Of a DNA stretch of 33,635 bases, positions 10,085 through 19,789 are shown one piece after another; the first letter of the stretch is position 1, and each line of letters opens with the position of its first letter. The notes beneath the pieces are model-generated. The model was given only the letters and a program-made list of their open reading frames with translations, was not told the DNA's origin and ran no database searches. Source of the DNA: Acetobacter persici JCM 25330 (lineage in GTDB: Bacteria > Pseudomonadota > Alphaproteobacteria > Acetobacterales > Acetobacteraceae); assembly GCF_000613905.1 (NCBI RefSeq), contig NZ_BAJW01000035.1, forward strand, positions 1 through 33,635, read 5' to 3'. The position numbers and the translations under genes were made by a program.

Positions 10085-10788
10085 AGCCCGCGTCCGGCTC
10101 CCATACCCGCATCAGCCTCTCCGGGATAATCGCCTGTGGGCGCGCTTCCAGCGTGGGAGCTTCCTGCCTGCTGGCCCAGCACCGCTGGCCCCGGAGCCAC
10201 CCGGCGCTGCCCGTGCATCAGCCGGACAGGGGGCAGGATGGCGGGCGGGAAAAGCCGCTCACGTTCCTTGATAATGCGGCGCACATGGTGCGGCGGCAGT
10301 TCCGCCGGGGCGTCCAACACTTCATCTTCCACCAGCGGATTCAGGTCATCCAGCGCGTGGGTGCTCACCGCTGTGGGCGGCAGACTAGGCAGGCCGACGC
10401 TCCGTTCTTCCAGCATGGCGGTTGAACCCCCTGCCCCCCCGGACAGGCCTGCGGGGCGCGGCGGCGTATCCAGCGCACGCGGGCCTGCGGGGCGCACACC
10501 GGATGGTTCCTCAAAAGACCGTGCCAGTGTGCCATCACCATCGATGGCCTTCATGATACGGCCACGCACGTTCAGGTTGCGCAGGTCGCGCACATGGTCC
10601 CGCACTTCCGTCAGGTCCGCTTCGCGCACCATTTCATCGACGTGGGACTGGAACTCGCTGGCCATTTTGCGCGCTTTTTTGACAAAGCCCGCCAGACCCC
10701 GGATGGCCACAGGCAGGTCCTTCGGACCAATGACGACCAGCGCCACCGCCCCTATCAGCGCAATTTCCGACCAGGCAAAATCAAACAT
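10081..10788 (-). CDS. tatB: Twin-arginine translocase subunit TatB
   Basis: Membrane-anchored partner of TatC in Tat signal-peptide recognition. The 235-residue frame starts with a short membrane helix containing an acidic residue (MFDFAWSEIALIGAVALVVI), the GP hinge and an amphipathic helix (LPVAIRGLAGFVKKARKMAS). A charged coiled region and a long Pro/Ala/Gly-rich tail follow. The SEI start and the length identify TatB rather than TatA. It lies 35 bases after scpB. No tatA-like frame is present beside it. Confidence 0.93.
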   Translation of the reverse strand: MFDFAWSEIALIGAVALVVIGPKDLPVAIRGLAGFVKKARKMASEFQSHVDEMVREADLTEVRDHVRDLRNLNVRGRIMKAIDGDGTLARSFEEPSGVRPAGPRALDTPPRPAGLSGGAGGSTAMLEERSVGLPSLPPTAVSTHALDDLNPLVEDEVLDAPAELPPHHVRRIIKERERLFPPAILPPVRLMHGQRRVAPGPAVLGQQAGSSHAGSAPTGDYPGEADAGMGAGRGL

Positions 10789-10823
10789 CCGCAGGACTAC
10801 CCTTCAGCATGGACGCAGATCTA

Positions 10824-11741
10824 TCACGACCGCTCCGGCTCGGAAACCATTGCGCTGGCGGCATCTGCCTGTTGTCCGGGAGTTCCCTCCTCAGGCGCAG
10901 GCTCTGCATCCGCTTCCGGGGCTGCCTCAGCACTGGTCGTTGCCTGTTCCGCAGGCGTGGCGTCCAGTTCTGCTACACCCTGGACGCCTTCTGCCGCGTC
11001 CTGCACGTTGTCCCTACCAGATGCGTCGCCCTCCTGATCCTGTGGCGTAGCCGGTGCAGATTTGCTGGCGGAAGTCAGGGTATCCGGCACGTCCACCAGC
11101 AATTCTTCACGCCGGGGCAGGTCTGACAGCGCCCGCAGACCAAAATGCCGCAGGAAATCGGGCGTTGTGCCCCACAGCACAGGGCGACCCGGCACTTCCT
11201 TGCGCCCGCGCGGAGCAACCAGCGATGCTTCAATCAACGTATCCAGAACCGTCTGGCCAAGGCTGACACCGCGAATTTCTTCAATTTCCACACGTGTACA
11301 AGGCTGGTGATAGGCAATAATGGCCAGCGTTTCCATAACGGCGCGCGGCAGGCGACGCGGCTTTTCCAGTACGCGCGTCAGGGCCGGGGCCAGATCTGGC
11401 GCGGTGCGAAACTGCCAGCCCCCCGCCACCTCAACCGGCTGCACGCCACGCCCCTCATACTGCGCGACAAGTGCCGCCATCACAGAGGCGACAAACGCGC
11501 CAAGATCGTCCACTCCGTCCGGCACAAGCTGACGCAGTTCCAGCAACTCCGCCAGACGCCGCAGACTGACAGGCTCGGTGCCTGCAAAAATCAGAGCCTC
11601 CGCCAGACGCACAGCATCCTCCGGAACAGCAACAGCCCCTCCGGCCTCGTCCGGCACAGTGCCTGACAAAGCGGCCACAATCCCGTCTTCATCCTTCTCC
11701 AACTGGATGGCGTGCGGAATCTGCGCTGGTTCTTCGCTCAT
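10824..11741 (-). CDS. scpB: Segregation and condensation protein B (ScpB)
   Basis: Winged-helix subunit of the SMC-ScpA-ScpB condensin that organises and segregates chromosomes in the cytoplasm. The 305-residue protein has the tandem winged-helix core between about residues 40 and 215: EALIFAGTEPVSLRRLAELL, then LPRAVMETLAIIAYHQPCTR, IEEIRGVSLGQTVLDTLIE and GRPVLWGTTPDFLRHFGL. Residues beyond 220 form an acidic Ala/Glu/Pro-rich tail longer than in Firmicutes ScpB. It follows scpA by 45 bases. Confidence 0.95.
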   Translation of the reverse strand: MSEEPAQIPHAIQLEKDEDGIVAALSGTVPDEAGGAVAVPEDAVRLAEALIFAGTEPVSLRRLAELLELRQLVPDGVDDLGAFVASVMAALVAQYEGRGVQPVEVAGGWQFRTAPDLAPALTRVLEKPRRLPRAVMETLAIIAYHQPCTRVEIEEIRGVSLGQTVLDTLIEASLVAPRGRKEVPGRPVLWGTTPDFLRHFGLRALSDLPRREELLVDVPDTLTSASKSAPATPQDQEGDASGRDNVQDAAEGVQGVAELDATPAEQATTSAEAAPEADAEPAPEEGTPGQQADAASAMVSEPERS

Positions 11742-11786
11742 CGGGTCTCCCTGCCTGTGTTCCGCGCGTCGTAACCGGGCCGCTGT

Positions 11787-12698
11787 TCAGGCATCATGCG
11801 TCTCATCCTCCGGCACATCGTCCTGCACCTCCTGCACCTCCTGCGGGCGCAGAAGAATTTTGCCGAATGTTTCATCCTGCCGGAGTTCCAGCCGGCCACT
11901 TTTTGCCAGTTCCAGCCCGGCAATCAGGGTGCCGGCAACGGCCGCCCGGCGCTGGCGCATGGCGTCCTCCCCCACTCCTTCTTCCGGCAACTGCTCAGGC
12001 AGAAACGCATCCAGACTGTTCCAGCCCGGCGGCGTTTTCCCCAGCAGGCGGGTCAGGCGGGACAGCGCATCCTGCACGGTCCAGAACCGGATGGTGCGCG
12101 GGGCGTAAATCCGCTTCCGGGCTGTGCGCCGCATCGCCGCCATATAGGCGCGCATCAGTTGCGGCATATCAAGCGCCAGACCGGAGCGGTCAATTTCAAT
12201 CAGGGTTTCGCCCTCGCCACGGGCAAAAACATCCCGGCCCAGACGCGGCCGCGTTTCCAGCCAGCGGGCCAGTTCCGTCATGCAGGCCAGTTCAATCAGC
12301 CGTTCCTGCAACAGTTCGGCAGCATCTTCCCCTTCCGCCGCCAGATCATCTTCCGCAGGCAGAAGCAGGCGGGATTTCAGCCACGCCAGCCAGGCCGCCA
12401 TCACCAGCCAGTCCGCCGCCAGTTCCAGCCGCACTTTGCGGACGGACTCCACAACCGCCAGATATTGTTCCACCAATTGCAGGATGGAAATACGGGAGAG
12501 GTCAACCTTCTGCGCCCGCGCCAGATCAAGCAGCAGATCAAGAGGGCCTTCAAATCCGTCCAGTGACAGCAAGGGCACACGCGGCACCCCGCCCTCCGCC
12601 GTGACCGGGGCAGAGCCATCCAAAGCCCCTGCCTGATCAGGCAGAGGCTCCGATGTTTCCAGCTCTGGCGCGCTGTCCGGCGGCTGCGGGGCATCCAT
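11787..12698 (-). CDS. scpA: Segregation and condensation protein A (ScpA)
   Basis: Kleisin subunit bridging the SMC ATPase heads and binding ScpB. The 303-residue protein has a variable acidic N-terminus, then the ScpA signature LDGFEGPLDLLLDLARAQKV with DLSRISILQLVEQYLAVV. An amphipathic head-binding region follows (AAWLAWLKSRLLLPAED) and a C-terminal winged helix (AVAGTLIAGLELAKSGRLEL, then QDETFGKILL). It starts 11 bases after the restored stop of the SPOR gene. In many alphaproteobacteria nagZ lies between these two; it is absent here. Confidence 0.95.
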   Translation of the reverse strand: MDAPQPPDSAPELETSEPLPDQAGALDGSAPVTAEGGVPRVPLLSLDGFEGPLDLLLDLARAQKVDLSRISILQLVEQYLAVVESVRKVRLELAADWLVMAAWLAWLKSRLLLPAEDDLAAEGEDAAELLQERLIELACMTELARWLETRPRLGRDVFARGEGETLIEIDRSGLALDMPQLMRAYMAAMRRTARKRIYAPRTIRFWTVQDALSRLTRLLGKTPPGWNSLDAFLPEQLPEEGVGEDAMRQRRAAVAGTLIAGLELAKSGRLELRQDETFGKILLRPQEVQEVQDDVPEDETHDA

Positions 12699-12709
12699 TC
12701 TGTCTGCCC

Positions 12710-13778
12710 TTAATGGACCTGAGTGCAGCCCAGCCCGCGTTCCCGCACGGCACTACAGAAGCTCCGCGTTTCCGCCACGGACGCAAAACCACCAACCCGC
12801 AGACGGTAGAAGATTGCGTTATCGCGCTGCACCTTCTCAATCACCGGAGTACGGTCCGCAAACAGGTTGAATAGTGCGTTTTAAGGCGGCTCCACTCCTG
12901 CTGCGCCTGCGCTTCACTCTGAAGAGCGGCTAACTGAACGCGGAATTTCCCCCCTGTGGCAGCAGGCGGTACCGGCGCACCCGCAGGGGCCGCACTTGCC
13001 GCCGGGCGGCTTTCTTCCGGTTTCCGCGCAGCATCGGCATCTTCTGCCGGAGCCGTCTTTTTCGCGACGGCCTTTGGCGGGATTTTGGCGGGCACCGGCG
13101 CGGCGGGAGCCGGGACACTCGCGGCCGTATCGCCCGCCGCAGAGTCATCCGCAACACCTGCGCTGGAATCCGGCAGACTTTCAGGCTGCTGAGGCGCATC
13201 CGCCTGTGCCGCAGCCCCGGGAGCGGCAGGAGCAGCCGGTGCGGAAGCATCCCCGACAGGAGCCGTGCCCTCTGACGCAGAGGCAGGCGCTTTCGCCAGA
13301 TCGGCAGAAGCAGGATTGCCCGCCGCAGCGCCGTCAGTCGCATCCGTTTTGGCGGCCTGCTGGCCGTACTGCGCGGCCAGCGCCCCCGGATTAGGCTTTT
13401 CCGGCGCTGGTACCGGGTGCGCCTGCCCATCATCCGCGTCCGGCGTGCTCAGACCATCGACCTGCATCCCGCCCGGATCAACCGGTTTGGTCTTCATGGA
13501 AACAGGCGGCGGCCCCAGAACCGGGATGCCGCTCTGATGGTGGCCCATCAGCGCCCAGCCGCCAATGCCAAGCACCAGCAGGCCGCCGAGACCAGCAGCC
13601 CCGTAAACCAGTCTGCGGGTTCCGGTATCGCTGCTCAGAAACTGGGAAATCACGCTCCCGCCCGCGCTCCTGCGGGTGCGGCCGGACGGCGTGGCGGAGA
13701 CGCATCATAATCCGTACTCATGCGTTCCCGCGCACGGTTGATCCGCTCGTCAAAAGACCCTTTGTCGTTTTCACTCAT
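12710..13778 (-). CDS. SPOR-domain membrane protein, two frameshifts
   Basis: Membrane-anchored periplasmic protein whose C-terminal SPOR domain is expected to bind denuded peptidoglycan glycan strands, often at the division site. ATG 13776-13778 overlaps the argS stop (TAATG) and opens a leader MSENDKGSFDERINRARERM that ends early. One missing base in the G run near 13656-13661 joins it to ISQFLSSDTGTRRLVYGAAG and a single membrane helix (LGGLLVLGIGGWAL). A long Ala/Pro linker of over 130 residues follows, then the SPOR start FRVQLAALQSEAQAQQEWSR. A second lost base at about 12864-12868 cuts the SPOR domain. The next frame restores its second half (PVIEKVQRDNAIFYRLRVGG) and ends at TAA 12710-12712. 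The longest unbroken frame covers 12841-13653 only. Function is inferred from the domain. Confidence 0.78.
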
Positions 13779-15564
13779 TAACGCATCTCCTCCACAGGCT
13801 CTACGCCCATGACAGCCAGTCCGGACCGGATAACGGTTGCGGTTGCCGCAACCAGCGCCAGCCGTGCACGGGTGGCGTCCAGCGCATCAGGCTGGAGGAA
13901 GCGCAGAGACGCATCATCCCGCCCACGGTTCCACAGCGCGTGGAAATCACCCGCCAGATCCGCCAGATAGAAGGCCACGCGGTGCGGTTCCCGCGCAAGG
14001 GCTGCGGATTCAACCAGACGCGGCCATTCTGCCATCCGGCGGGCCAGCGCCATTTCTGCATCAGAATTCAGGCAATCCAGCGGCACGGCGGCCAGAGCCT
14101 CCGGCGTGACAGCGCCATATGTGCCTTCTTCCTGCGCGGCCCGCAGCACGGAGCGGCAGCGCGCATGCGCATACTGCACGTAAAAGACCGGATTATCGCG
14201 CTTCTGCGCCACCACCAGATCCAGATCGAACTCCATCTGCGCATCGCTTTTGCGGGTCAGCATGGTGAAGCGCACGGCATCCTTGCCCACTTCATCAATC
14301 AGGTCCCGCAGCGTGACAAATGTGCCTGCGCGTTTGGACATTTTGACCGGCTGGCCATCCCGCAGAATATGCACAATCTGGCACAGCACGACTTCCAGCG
14401 GCACGGTATCGTTCGTCACGGCGCGCACGGCGGCCTTCATGCGTTTGACGTAGCCCCCGTGGTCCGCGCCCCAGACGTCCACCATCATCTGCGCACCACG
14501 GGCCACCTTGTCCGCATGGTAGCCAATATCATTGGCGAAGTAGGTATTGGTGCCGTCCGATTTGCGCATCGGGCGGTCCACATCATCCCCAAACTGGGTG
14601 GAGCGGAACAGGAGCTGCTCACGCTCTTCCCAGTCCTCCGGCAGCTTGCCTTTGGGCGGCTCCAGCACGCCCTCATACAGCAGGCCCTGCTTTTCCAGCG
14701 TGGCGATGGCCGCATCGGTCACGCCATCCCGCAGCACCTGAGCCTCGGACGTAAAGACGTTCTGGTGCACACCAAGCGCCGCCAGATCATCCTTAATCGC
14801 CAGCAGCATCTGCGCCACGGCAAAGTCCCGCACGGTGTCCAGCCATGTCAGTTCCGGGGCCGGGTTTGCACCGGGTTCCGCCAGATTGTCCCCATACTGG
14901 GCCACCAGCGCTTCCCCGACCGGGATCAGATACTCACCGCGATATTGCAGGCCGGTGGGGGTCAGGGCGTCAAACGCCTCTTCCGTCACCTTTGTCCCGA
15001 GCGCCTGCAGGTAACGCCAGTACACAGCCCATGCCAGCGCCTTCACCTGCGCCCCGGCATCGTTGATGTAGAATTCCTTGGTGACGTCAAACCCGGCCTT
15101 GGCCATCAGGTTGGCCAGCGCATCCCCCACCACGGCCCCACGGCAATGGCCGACATGCATCGGGCCGGTCGGGTTGGCGGAGACATATTCCACATTGACC
15201 CGAACACCCGCGCCGGACTGCGACTCGCCATAGGCTTCCCCGGCGTTCAGCACGGCAGGCAGCGTTGCGCGCAGCACATCCGGGGTCAGGGTCATGTTCA
15301 CAAAGCCCGGCCCGGCAGCTGCCACGCGGGCAACACCTTCAACCTTTTCCAGCGCAGCTACCAGATCCGTTGCAATGTCGGCAGGCTTCCGGCGGGCCGC
15401 TTTGGCCAGCAGCAGAGCCGCATTGGTTGCCATATCCCATGTGCGGGATCACGCGTCGGGGTGACTTCCACACGGGCCAGCGTTTCTTCCGACACATCAG
15501 GCAACATCGCCCGAACGGCGGCCAGAACGTGGTGACGATAACGCTGGAACAAACAGTCTGACAT
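13778..15564 (-). CDS. argS: Arginyl-tRNA synthetase, frameshift near the N-terminus
   Basis: Class I synthetase charging tRNA-Arg; first gene of the minus-strand operon. The signature ANPTGPMHVGHCRGA (HIGH-type) and VKMSKRAGTF (KMSK-type) are both present, and the C-terminal anticodon-binding helical domain ends in VEPVEEMR. A methionine-led frame starts at 15433 (MATNAALLL), but the family N-terminus is encoded just upstream in another frame: MSDCLFQRYRHHVLAAVRAM through RVEVTPTRDPAHG, from ATG 15562-15564. One missing G in the run at 15435-15438 joins PAHG to DMATNAALLLAK, exactly as in the family (HGDMATNAA). TTG 15573 in the same frame is another possible start. The joined protein is about 595 residues. 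Confidence 0.93.
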
Positions 15565-15603
15565 TACACTCAAGATCCCAAAGAAAGCGGCAGAACCGCG
15601 TTT

Positions 15604-16796
15604 TCAGCCTGCTATGGACAGATCAGTCAACCGGCGATGTTCTTCCATCGCGTAGCGATCCGTCATGGAGCAACATAATCGGCCACAGTCCGCCGTAATC
15701 CGGCGTCATCCCCCGCCAGTGCAGGCTCACGCCAGCCATCAGGCAGCAATCTGGGCGACTCCACCAGAATTGTGAAGAGCTCGGACGTCACACGCTTTGC
15801 CTTGTAGGTCATGCGGTTGACGCGCCAGTGCCGGTAAAGCTTTGCAAACAGGAACTTTCTGATCTCCTTGTTCGCGTCCGCCATCGCCGGGCTGAAAGCC
15901 ACCACAGGTTCCGGGGCCGCGCGGATATCCTCCACACTCTGCGGCGCGAGCGCAGCCAGCCGCTTCCGGGTGCAGACCAGCACGTCCGTCGTCAGCGCAT
16001 GGATCACGCGCCGGACCATTTCATGCCGGATGCGCTGCTTTTTATGCGGCGTACCCTCCGGCAGATCAGCCGCAAGCCTGCGCGCTTCCCGAAGAGCATC
16101 CCCCACCAGCGGCACATCCACAAGATCATCCAGCGAGAGCAGGCCAGACTTCACGCCATCATCCAGATCATGCCCGTGATAAGCAATATCATCCGCCAGT
16201 GCGGCCACCTGCGCCTCGGCCGAGGCATAGGTCCCCAGATCCAGCGACCACTGCGCATCAATCTCACGCAGGCGCTCGGACGGGTTGCGCACCGGGCCAT
16301 TATGTTTGGCCAGCCCTTCCAGCGTCTCCCATGTCAGATTCAGGCCATCAAACGCCAGATAACGACGCTCCAGCAAAGTGACCTGGCGCAAGGCCTGCGT
16401 ATTGTGATCAAACCCGCCCCAGGGCTGCATCTGAGCGGCAAGGGCATCCTCCCCAGCATGGCCAAACGGGGTGTGGCCCAGATCATGCGCCAGCGCGACG
16501 GCTTCCGTCAGGTCCTCATCCAGCAGCAGATACCGCGCCATGGACCGCGCCACCTGAGCAACCTCCAGAGAATGGGTCAGCCGGGTGCGGAAAAAATCAC
16601 CTTCATGGTTGATAAAGACCTGCGTTTTATATTGCAGGCGGCGGAAGCCGGAGGAATGTACCACGCGGTCCCGGTCCCGCTGCCAGGGAGAACGCGTGAG
16701 CGATTCCTCCTCCGCATGCAGGCGGCGGCCCCGGCCCGGCGCCATCTGCACGGCATAGGGGGCAAGAAATGTCTGTGACGCAGCCTGTAATCCCAT
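15604..16796 (-). CDS. dgt: Deoxyguanosinetriphosphate triphosphohydrolase-like protein (HD domain), C-terminal frameshift
   Basis: Metal-dependent HD-superfamily dNTP triphosphohydrolase releasing deoxynucleoside and triphosphate, with a role in dNTP pool control. It shows RDRDRVVHSSGFRRLQYKTQ, the HD residues in RLTHSLEVAQVARS and ALAHDLGHTPFGHAGED, and DDIAYHGHDLDDG. I place the start at ATG 16796 (MGLQAASQTFLAPYA), matching the usual family N-terminus, rather than ATG 16871, which adds 25 basic residues without a ribosome site. Translation as given stops at 15663-15665 after DYVAP. One missing base at about 15666-15669 restores the usual tail, MTDRYAMEEHRRLTDLSIAG, ending at TGA 15604-15606. 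It is divergent from the A-type carrier gene. Confidence 0.9.
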
Positions 16797-16954
16797 AAGC
16801 CTTCTGGTCCTGCCTGCTCTGATGTGAGCGGTTGTGCCCCGCGCCCTGTGAGGACGCACATCGCGCCCCATACACTAGGGCATTGCATGAAAATTGACCA
16901 TGTTCCTCCACCCTGCCCCTTCAAACCGGGGCGTGCGCACGCTATCTAGAAACC

Positions 16955-17327
16955 ATGACCCAGCCCCTGCCCTTTTCCCGTCTCCGATGCCGCAGCCGCG
17001 CGCATTGCCCGCGTTATCGCCACACGCACCGCGTCCGCCTCCACAGAGGGGAAAGCGCCTCCCGCTGCCCTGCGCGTGGCGGTGGAAGCAGGCGGCTGCA
17101 ATGGCTTTCAGTATCAGTTCAGACTGATCGGGCAGGACGATATTGCCCCGGATGATATCAGGCTGGACAAGGGCGAGGCGCTCGTGATTGTGGACCCGGT
17201 AAGCCTTGACCTGCTGGCCGGGGCGGAACTGGATTTTGCGGATAAGCTGATGGGCGCGCATTTTACGGTGAACAACCCGAACGCGGCGTCCTCCTGCGGG
17301 TGTGGCACGAGCTTTTCCGTCGCATGA
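16955..17327 (+). CDS. A-type iron-sulfur cluster carrier (IscA/ErpA/SufA family), frameshifted near the start
   Basis: Cytoplasmic scaffold or carrier that passes Fe-S clusters to apo-proteins. ATG 16955 opens MTQPLPF. The reading then moves to the next frame within the T run at 16973-16976 (one extra T) and continues PVSDAAAARIARVIATRTAS through LRVAVEAGGCNGFQYQFRL to NAASSCGCGTSFSVA. The three cluster ligands of the family are present: C48, C114 and C116 in the corrected 123-residue protein. The longest methionine-led frame as given would start inside the domain at 17076. The stop overlaps the ATG of the exonuclease gene (ATGA at 17324-17327). Which subfamily it belongs to cannot be decided from the sequence alone. 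Confidence 0.88.
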
Positions 17328-18106
17328 AAATCGCAAGCTGGAACGTCAATTCCGTTCGCCAGCGTCAGGACCTGATTCTGGACTGGCTCAAGCGCACTGC
17401 GCCTGATGTGCTGATGATGCAGGAAATCAAATGCGAGACCGCGCAGTTTCCAGCCGAAATCTTTCGGGAGGCCGGGTACGAGTGCGCCGTGGTTGGCCAG
17501 AAATCCTATAACGGGGTTGCCACACTGGTGCGGGGCGCGTTTGAAACCACCAGTGACCATCTGCCCGGGTTTGAAAACCCCGCAGCCCGCTATGTGGAAG
17601 TACGCACGCAGGGGGTGACCCTCGGCAATCTCTACCTGCCCAACGGCAACTCCGGCGGCGAGGACGGCTACGCAACCAAGCTGGCTTTTTTTGAAGCGCT
17701 TGCCCATCGCGCCCAGACCTTTCTGCATGCTGATACGGATTTTATGCTCGCCGGAGACTATAATGTCTGCCCGACGCCGGAAGACTGTGCTCCCGGCGCG
17801 CTGGGGCCAGATGATGCTCTTGTGCGGCCGGAAAGCCGGGCCGCATGGCGCAGGCTGGTCTGGCTTGGGCTGACGGATGCCCTGCGCGCCGTCCATCCTA
17901 CCGGCACGGCCTATACATTCTGGGATTATCAGGCCGGAGCCTGGCAACGTGACAGTGGCCTGCGGATTGACCATGCCCTTCTCTCCCCCCGCATTGCAGA
18001 ACGCCTGATTGATGCGCACCCGGATAAGGAAGAGCGCGCGATGGAACGCCCGTCCGACCATGTCCCGCTGATTGTGACGCTGAAAGACCCAGCCCCCGCA
18101 GCCTGA
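17324..18106 (+). CDS. xth: Exodeoxyribonuclease III (AP endonuclease family)
   Basis: Base-excision repair enzyme with AP endonuclease and 3'-5' exonuclease activity, Mg-dependent. From ATG 17324 it is 260 residues: MKIASWNVNSVRQR (metal/active-site Asn), MMQEIKC (metal-ligand Glu), LGNLYLPNGN, the catalytic AGDYNVCP, then RIDHALLS and the terminal PSDHVPL with the active-site Asp-His. A longer frame starts at 17300 but would overlap the upstream Fe-S carrier. The ATGA overlap and the MKIASWN start of the family decide the site. Confidence 0.95.
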   Translation: MKIASWNVNSVRQRQDLILDWLKRTAPDVLMMQEIKCETAQFPAEIFREAGYECAVVGQKSYNGVATLVRGAFETTSDHLPGFENPAARYVEVRTQGVTLGNLYLPNGNSGGEDGYATKLAFFEALAHRAQTFLHADTDFMLAGDYNVCPTPEDCAPGALGPDDALVRPESRAAWRRLVWLGLTDALRAVHPTGTAYTFWDYQAGAWQRDSGLRIDHALLSPRIAERLIDAHPDKEERAMERPSDHVPLIVTLKDPAPAA

Positions 18107-18160
18107 CCCCACCTCAAGTAGAATCACCCGCACTCCGCGGGACGCAAGACGGAGTTTGCC

Positions 18161-19530
18161 ATGAGCGCAGCCCCCCAGACCCTTCTTTCCATGGCGCAGG
18201 CTGTTGCAGAAGGCAGGCTCCGCAGCCGGGACCTGATAGAGCAGGCACTCGACCGCATTACCAACGCGCACGGAGAAGGGGCCCGCACCTTTGTCACCGT
18301 GCACACAGAGGCAGCCCGTGCTGCGGCGGATGAGAGTGACCAGCAACGCAGGCAGGGGCGCCCCGTGCCCGCGCTCTCCGGCCTGCCTGTGTCCGTTAAA
18401 GACCTGTTTGATGAAGCCGGGTCTGTCACCAGAGCAGGCTCCCGCGTTCTGGAACACGCCCTTGCTGCCACGCAGGATGCCCCGGCTATTGCCAATCTGC
18501 GCAAAGCGGGGCTGATTTCCATTGGCCGCACGAACATGACGGAGTTCGCGTTCTCGGGCGTCGGCATTAACCCGCATACCGGCACACCTGCCAATCCGTG
18601 GGACAGAGCCAGTCAGCGTATTCCCGGTGGCTCGTCTTCAGGGGCCGCCATTTCCGTCACGGATGGTATGGCCGCAATCGGGATCGGGAGTGACACAGGG
18701 GGGTCCTGCCGCATCCCTGCTGCCCTCACCGGTCTGACGGGTTACAAACCAACAGCCTCCCGTATTTCCACCGCAGGCACTGTTCCACTGTCCTTCACGC
18801 TGGATTCCATTGGTAGTCTGGGCCGTACGGTCTCCTGCTGCCGGATGGCCGACCGCGCTCTATCCGGGCAGGCCGTAACGCTGGCAGACACCACTGAGCC
18901 CGGCACGGGCAGCGCACCCCGTCTGGCTGTCTTGCGCACCTATGTCACCAAAGACATGGATGAGACCGTGGCCCGGACCTATGAGCAGGCCTTGCACCGT
19001 CTTGAACAGGCGGGCGCAATACTGACCGACATTGCGTTCCCGGAACTGGAGACTCTGCCGGATCTCAACAGGCTCGGCGGCTTTCCCGCCCCCGAATCCC
19101 TGACGTGGCATGCCAGACTGATTGAACACCACGCCGACCTTTATGATCCGTTTGTTCTGAAGCGTATTTTACGCGGCAGGGAACAGACGGCTGTCGACTA
19201 CATCACGCTCAGACTACGCCGCGATGCCCTGATCACCCGAGCAGCCGAAAGACTGGACGGGTATGACGCCATCCTGATGCCAACAGTGCCCATTATCGCC
19301 CCCCGCATTGACGCTCTGCACGACGAGGGATTTACGCCGCCACCAACCTCCTGCTGCTGCGCAACCCGACTCTCACCAATTTTCTGGACCGCTGCGCCAT
19401 CAGCCTCCCCTGCCATAAACACGGGGAGGCCCCCGTCGGCCTTATGGCGATGGGGCAGCATAGGGGAGATGAGCGGCTGTTTGCTGTCGCGACATGGATG
19501 GAACAGGCACTAGAGACCGTCAGACAATGA
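18161..19530 (+). CDS. Amidase (amidase-signature family), C-terminal frameshift
   Basis: Amidase-signature hydrolase with a Ser-cisSer-Lys triad: K80 in GLPVSVKDLF, S158 in PGGSSSGAA and nucleophile S182 in GSDTGGSCRIPAAL. A ribosome site, ACGGAG, precedes ATG 18161. As given, the frame runs to 19513 with an unrelated Pro/Cys-rich end. One missing T in the run at 19331-19333 restores the typical family end: AATNLLLLRNPTLTNFLDRC, then AISLPCHKHGEAPVGLMAMG, to ETVRQ and TGA 19528-19530. The corrected protein is about 456 residues. The substrate is unknown; similar proteins are often annotated as aspartyl/glutamyl-tRNA amidotransferase subunit A. No gatB or gatC lies nearby, so a catabolic amidase is more likely. 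Confidence 0.88.
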
Positions 19531-19679
19531 GATGGTTCAGGTCACGCCTCGTCTGCCGTTTACTGGGGCATCGGTGGTCTGGCTGGACGCTCCAGCGTTC
19601 GTGGGACGGCAAACACGACTTCCTCCACCGCCACTGCACACGCCCCGGCTGCCTCGCGACCGAGAAAAAAGCAGCCTGA
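19527..19679 (+). CDS. Small Cys/His protein, DUF1660-like
   Basis: A 50-residue basic protein from ATG 19527, overlapping the amidase stop (ATGA). It reads MRWFRSRLVCRLLGHRWSGW, then a short linker and HRHCTRPGCLATEKKAA. C10, H15, C37 and C42 could bind one zinc ion. The CRLLGHRW start and C-T-R-P-G-C end resemble the small DUF1660 proteins, whose function is not known. An upstream in-frame ATG at 19494 lies inside the amidase and adds an unrelated leader, so I prefer 19527. Confidence 0.6.
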   Translation: MRWFRSRLVCRLLGHRWSGWTLQRSWDGKHDFLHRHCTRPGCLATEKKAA

Positions 19680-19746
19680 CAGGCGGAAATATTGATATTC
19701 CCAACCTCAGGTGACCGACGCCCCTTCAGGCAGATGGCCCCATACC

Positions 19747-19766
19747 GGAGGATCAGAGGATCCTCC
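19747..19766 (+). other. Perfect hairpin in the leader of the TTG-start gene
   Basis: An 8-bp perfect inverted repeat, ggaggatc - agag - gatcctcc, lies 24 bases before the TTG start of the next gene. It has no T-tract, so it is a weak terminator candidate. In the mRNA it may protect the 5' end or affect access to the ribosome site. Confidence 0.5.
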
Positions 19767-19789
19767 TCTCAGTTTCAAGGGAGGCAGAT

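Noticed and set aside
13940-15535. 531-codon plus-strand open frame opposite argS
   Set aside because: Long antisense frames are common in GC-rich genomes. This one is His/Arg/Gln-rich, lacks motifs and mirrors the argS codon pattern.
18127-18141. Small inverted repeat cccgc-actcc-gcggg before the amidase
   Set aside because: The 5-bp stem has no T-tract and such repeats occur by chance in GC-rich sequence.
17114-18577. 487-codon minus-strand open frame opposite the exonuclease and amidase genes
   Set aside because: It spans two real plus-strand genes and their ATGA junction; its composition is typical of a shadow frame.
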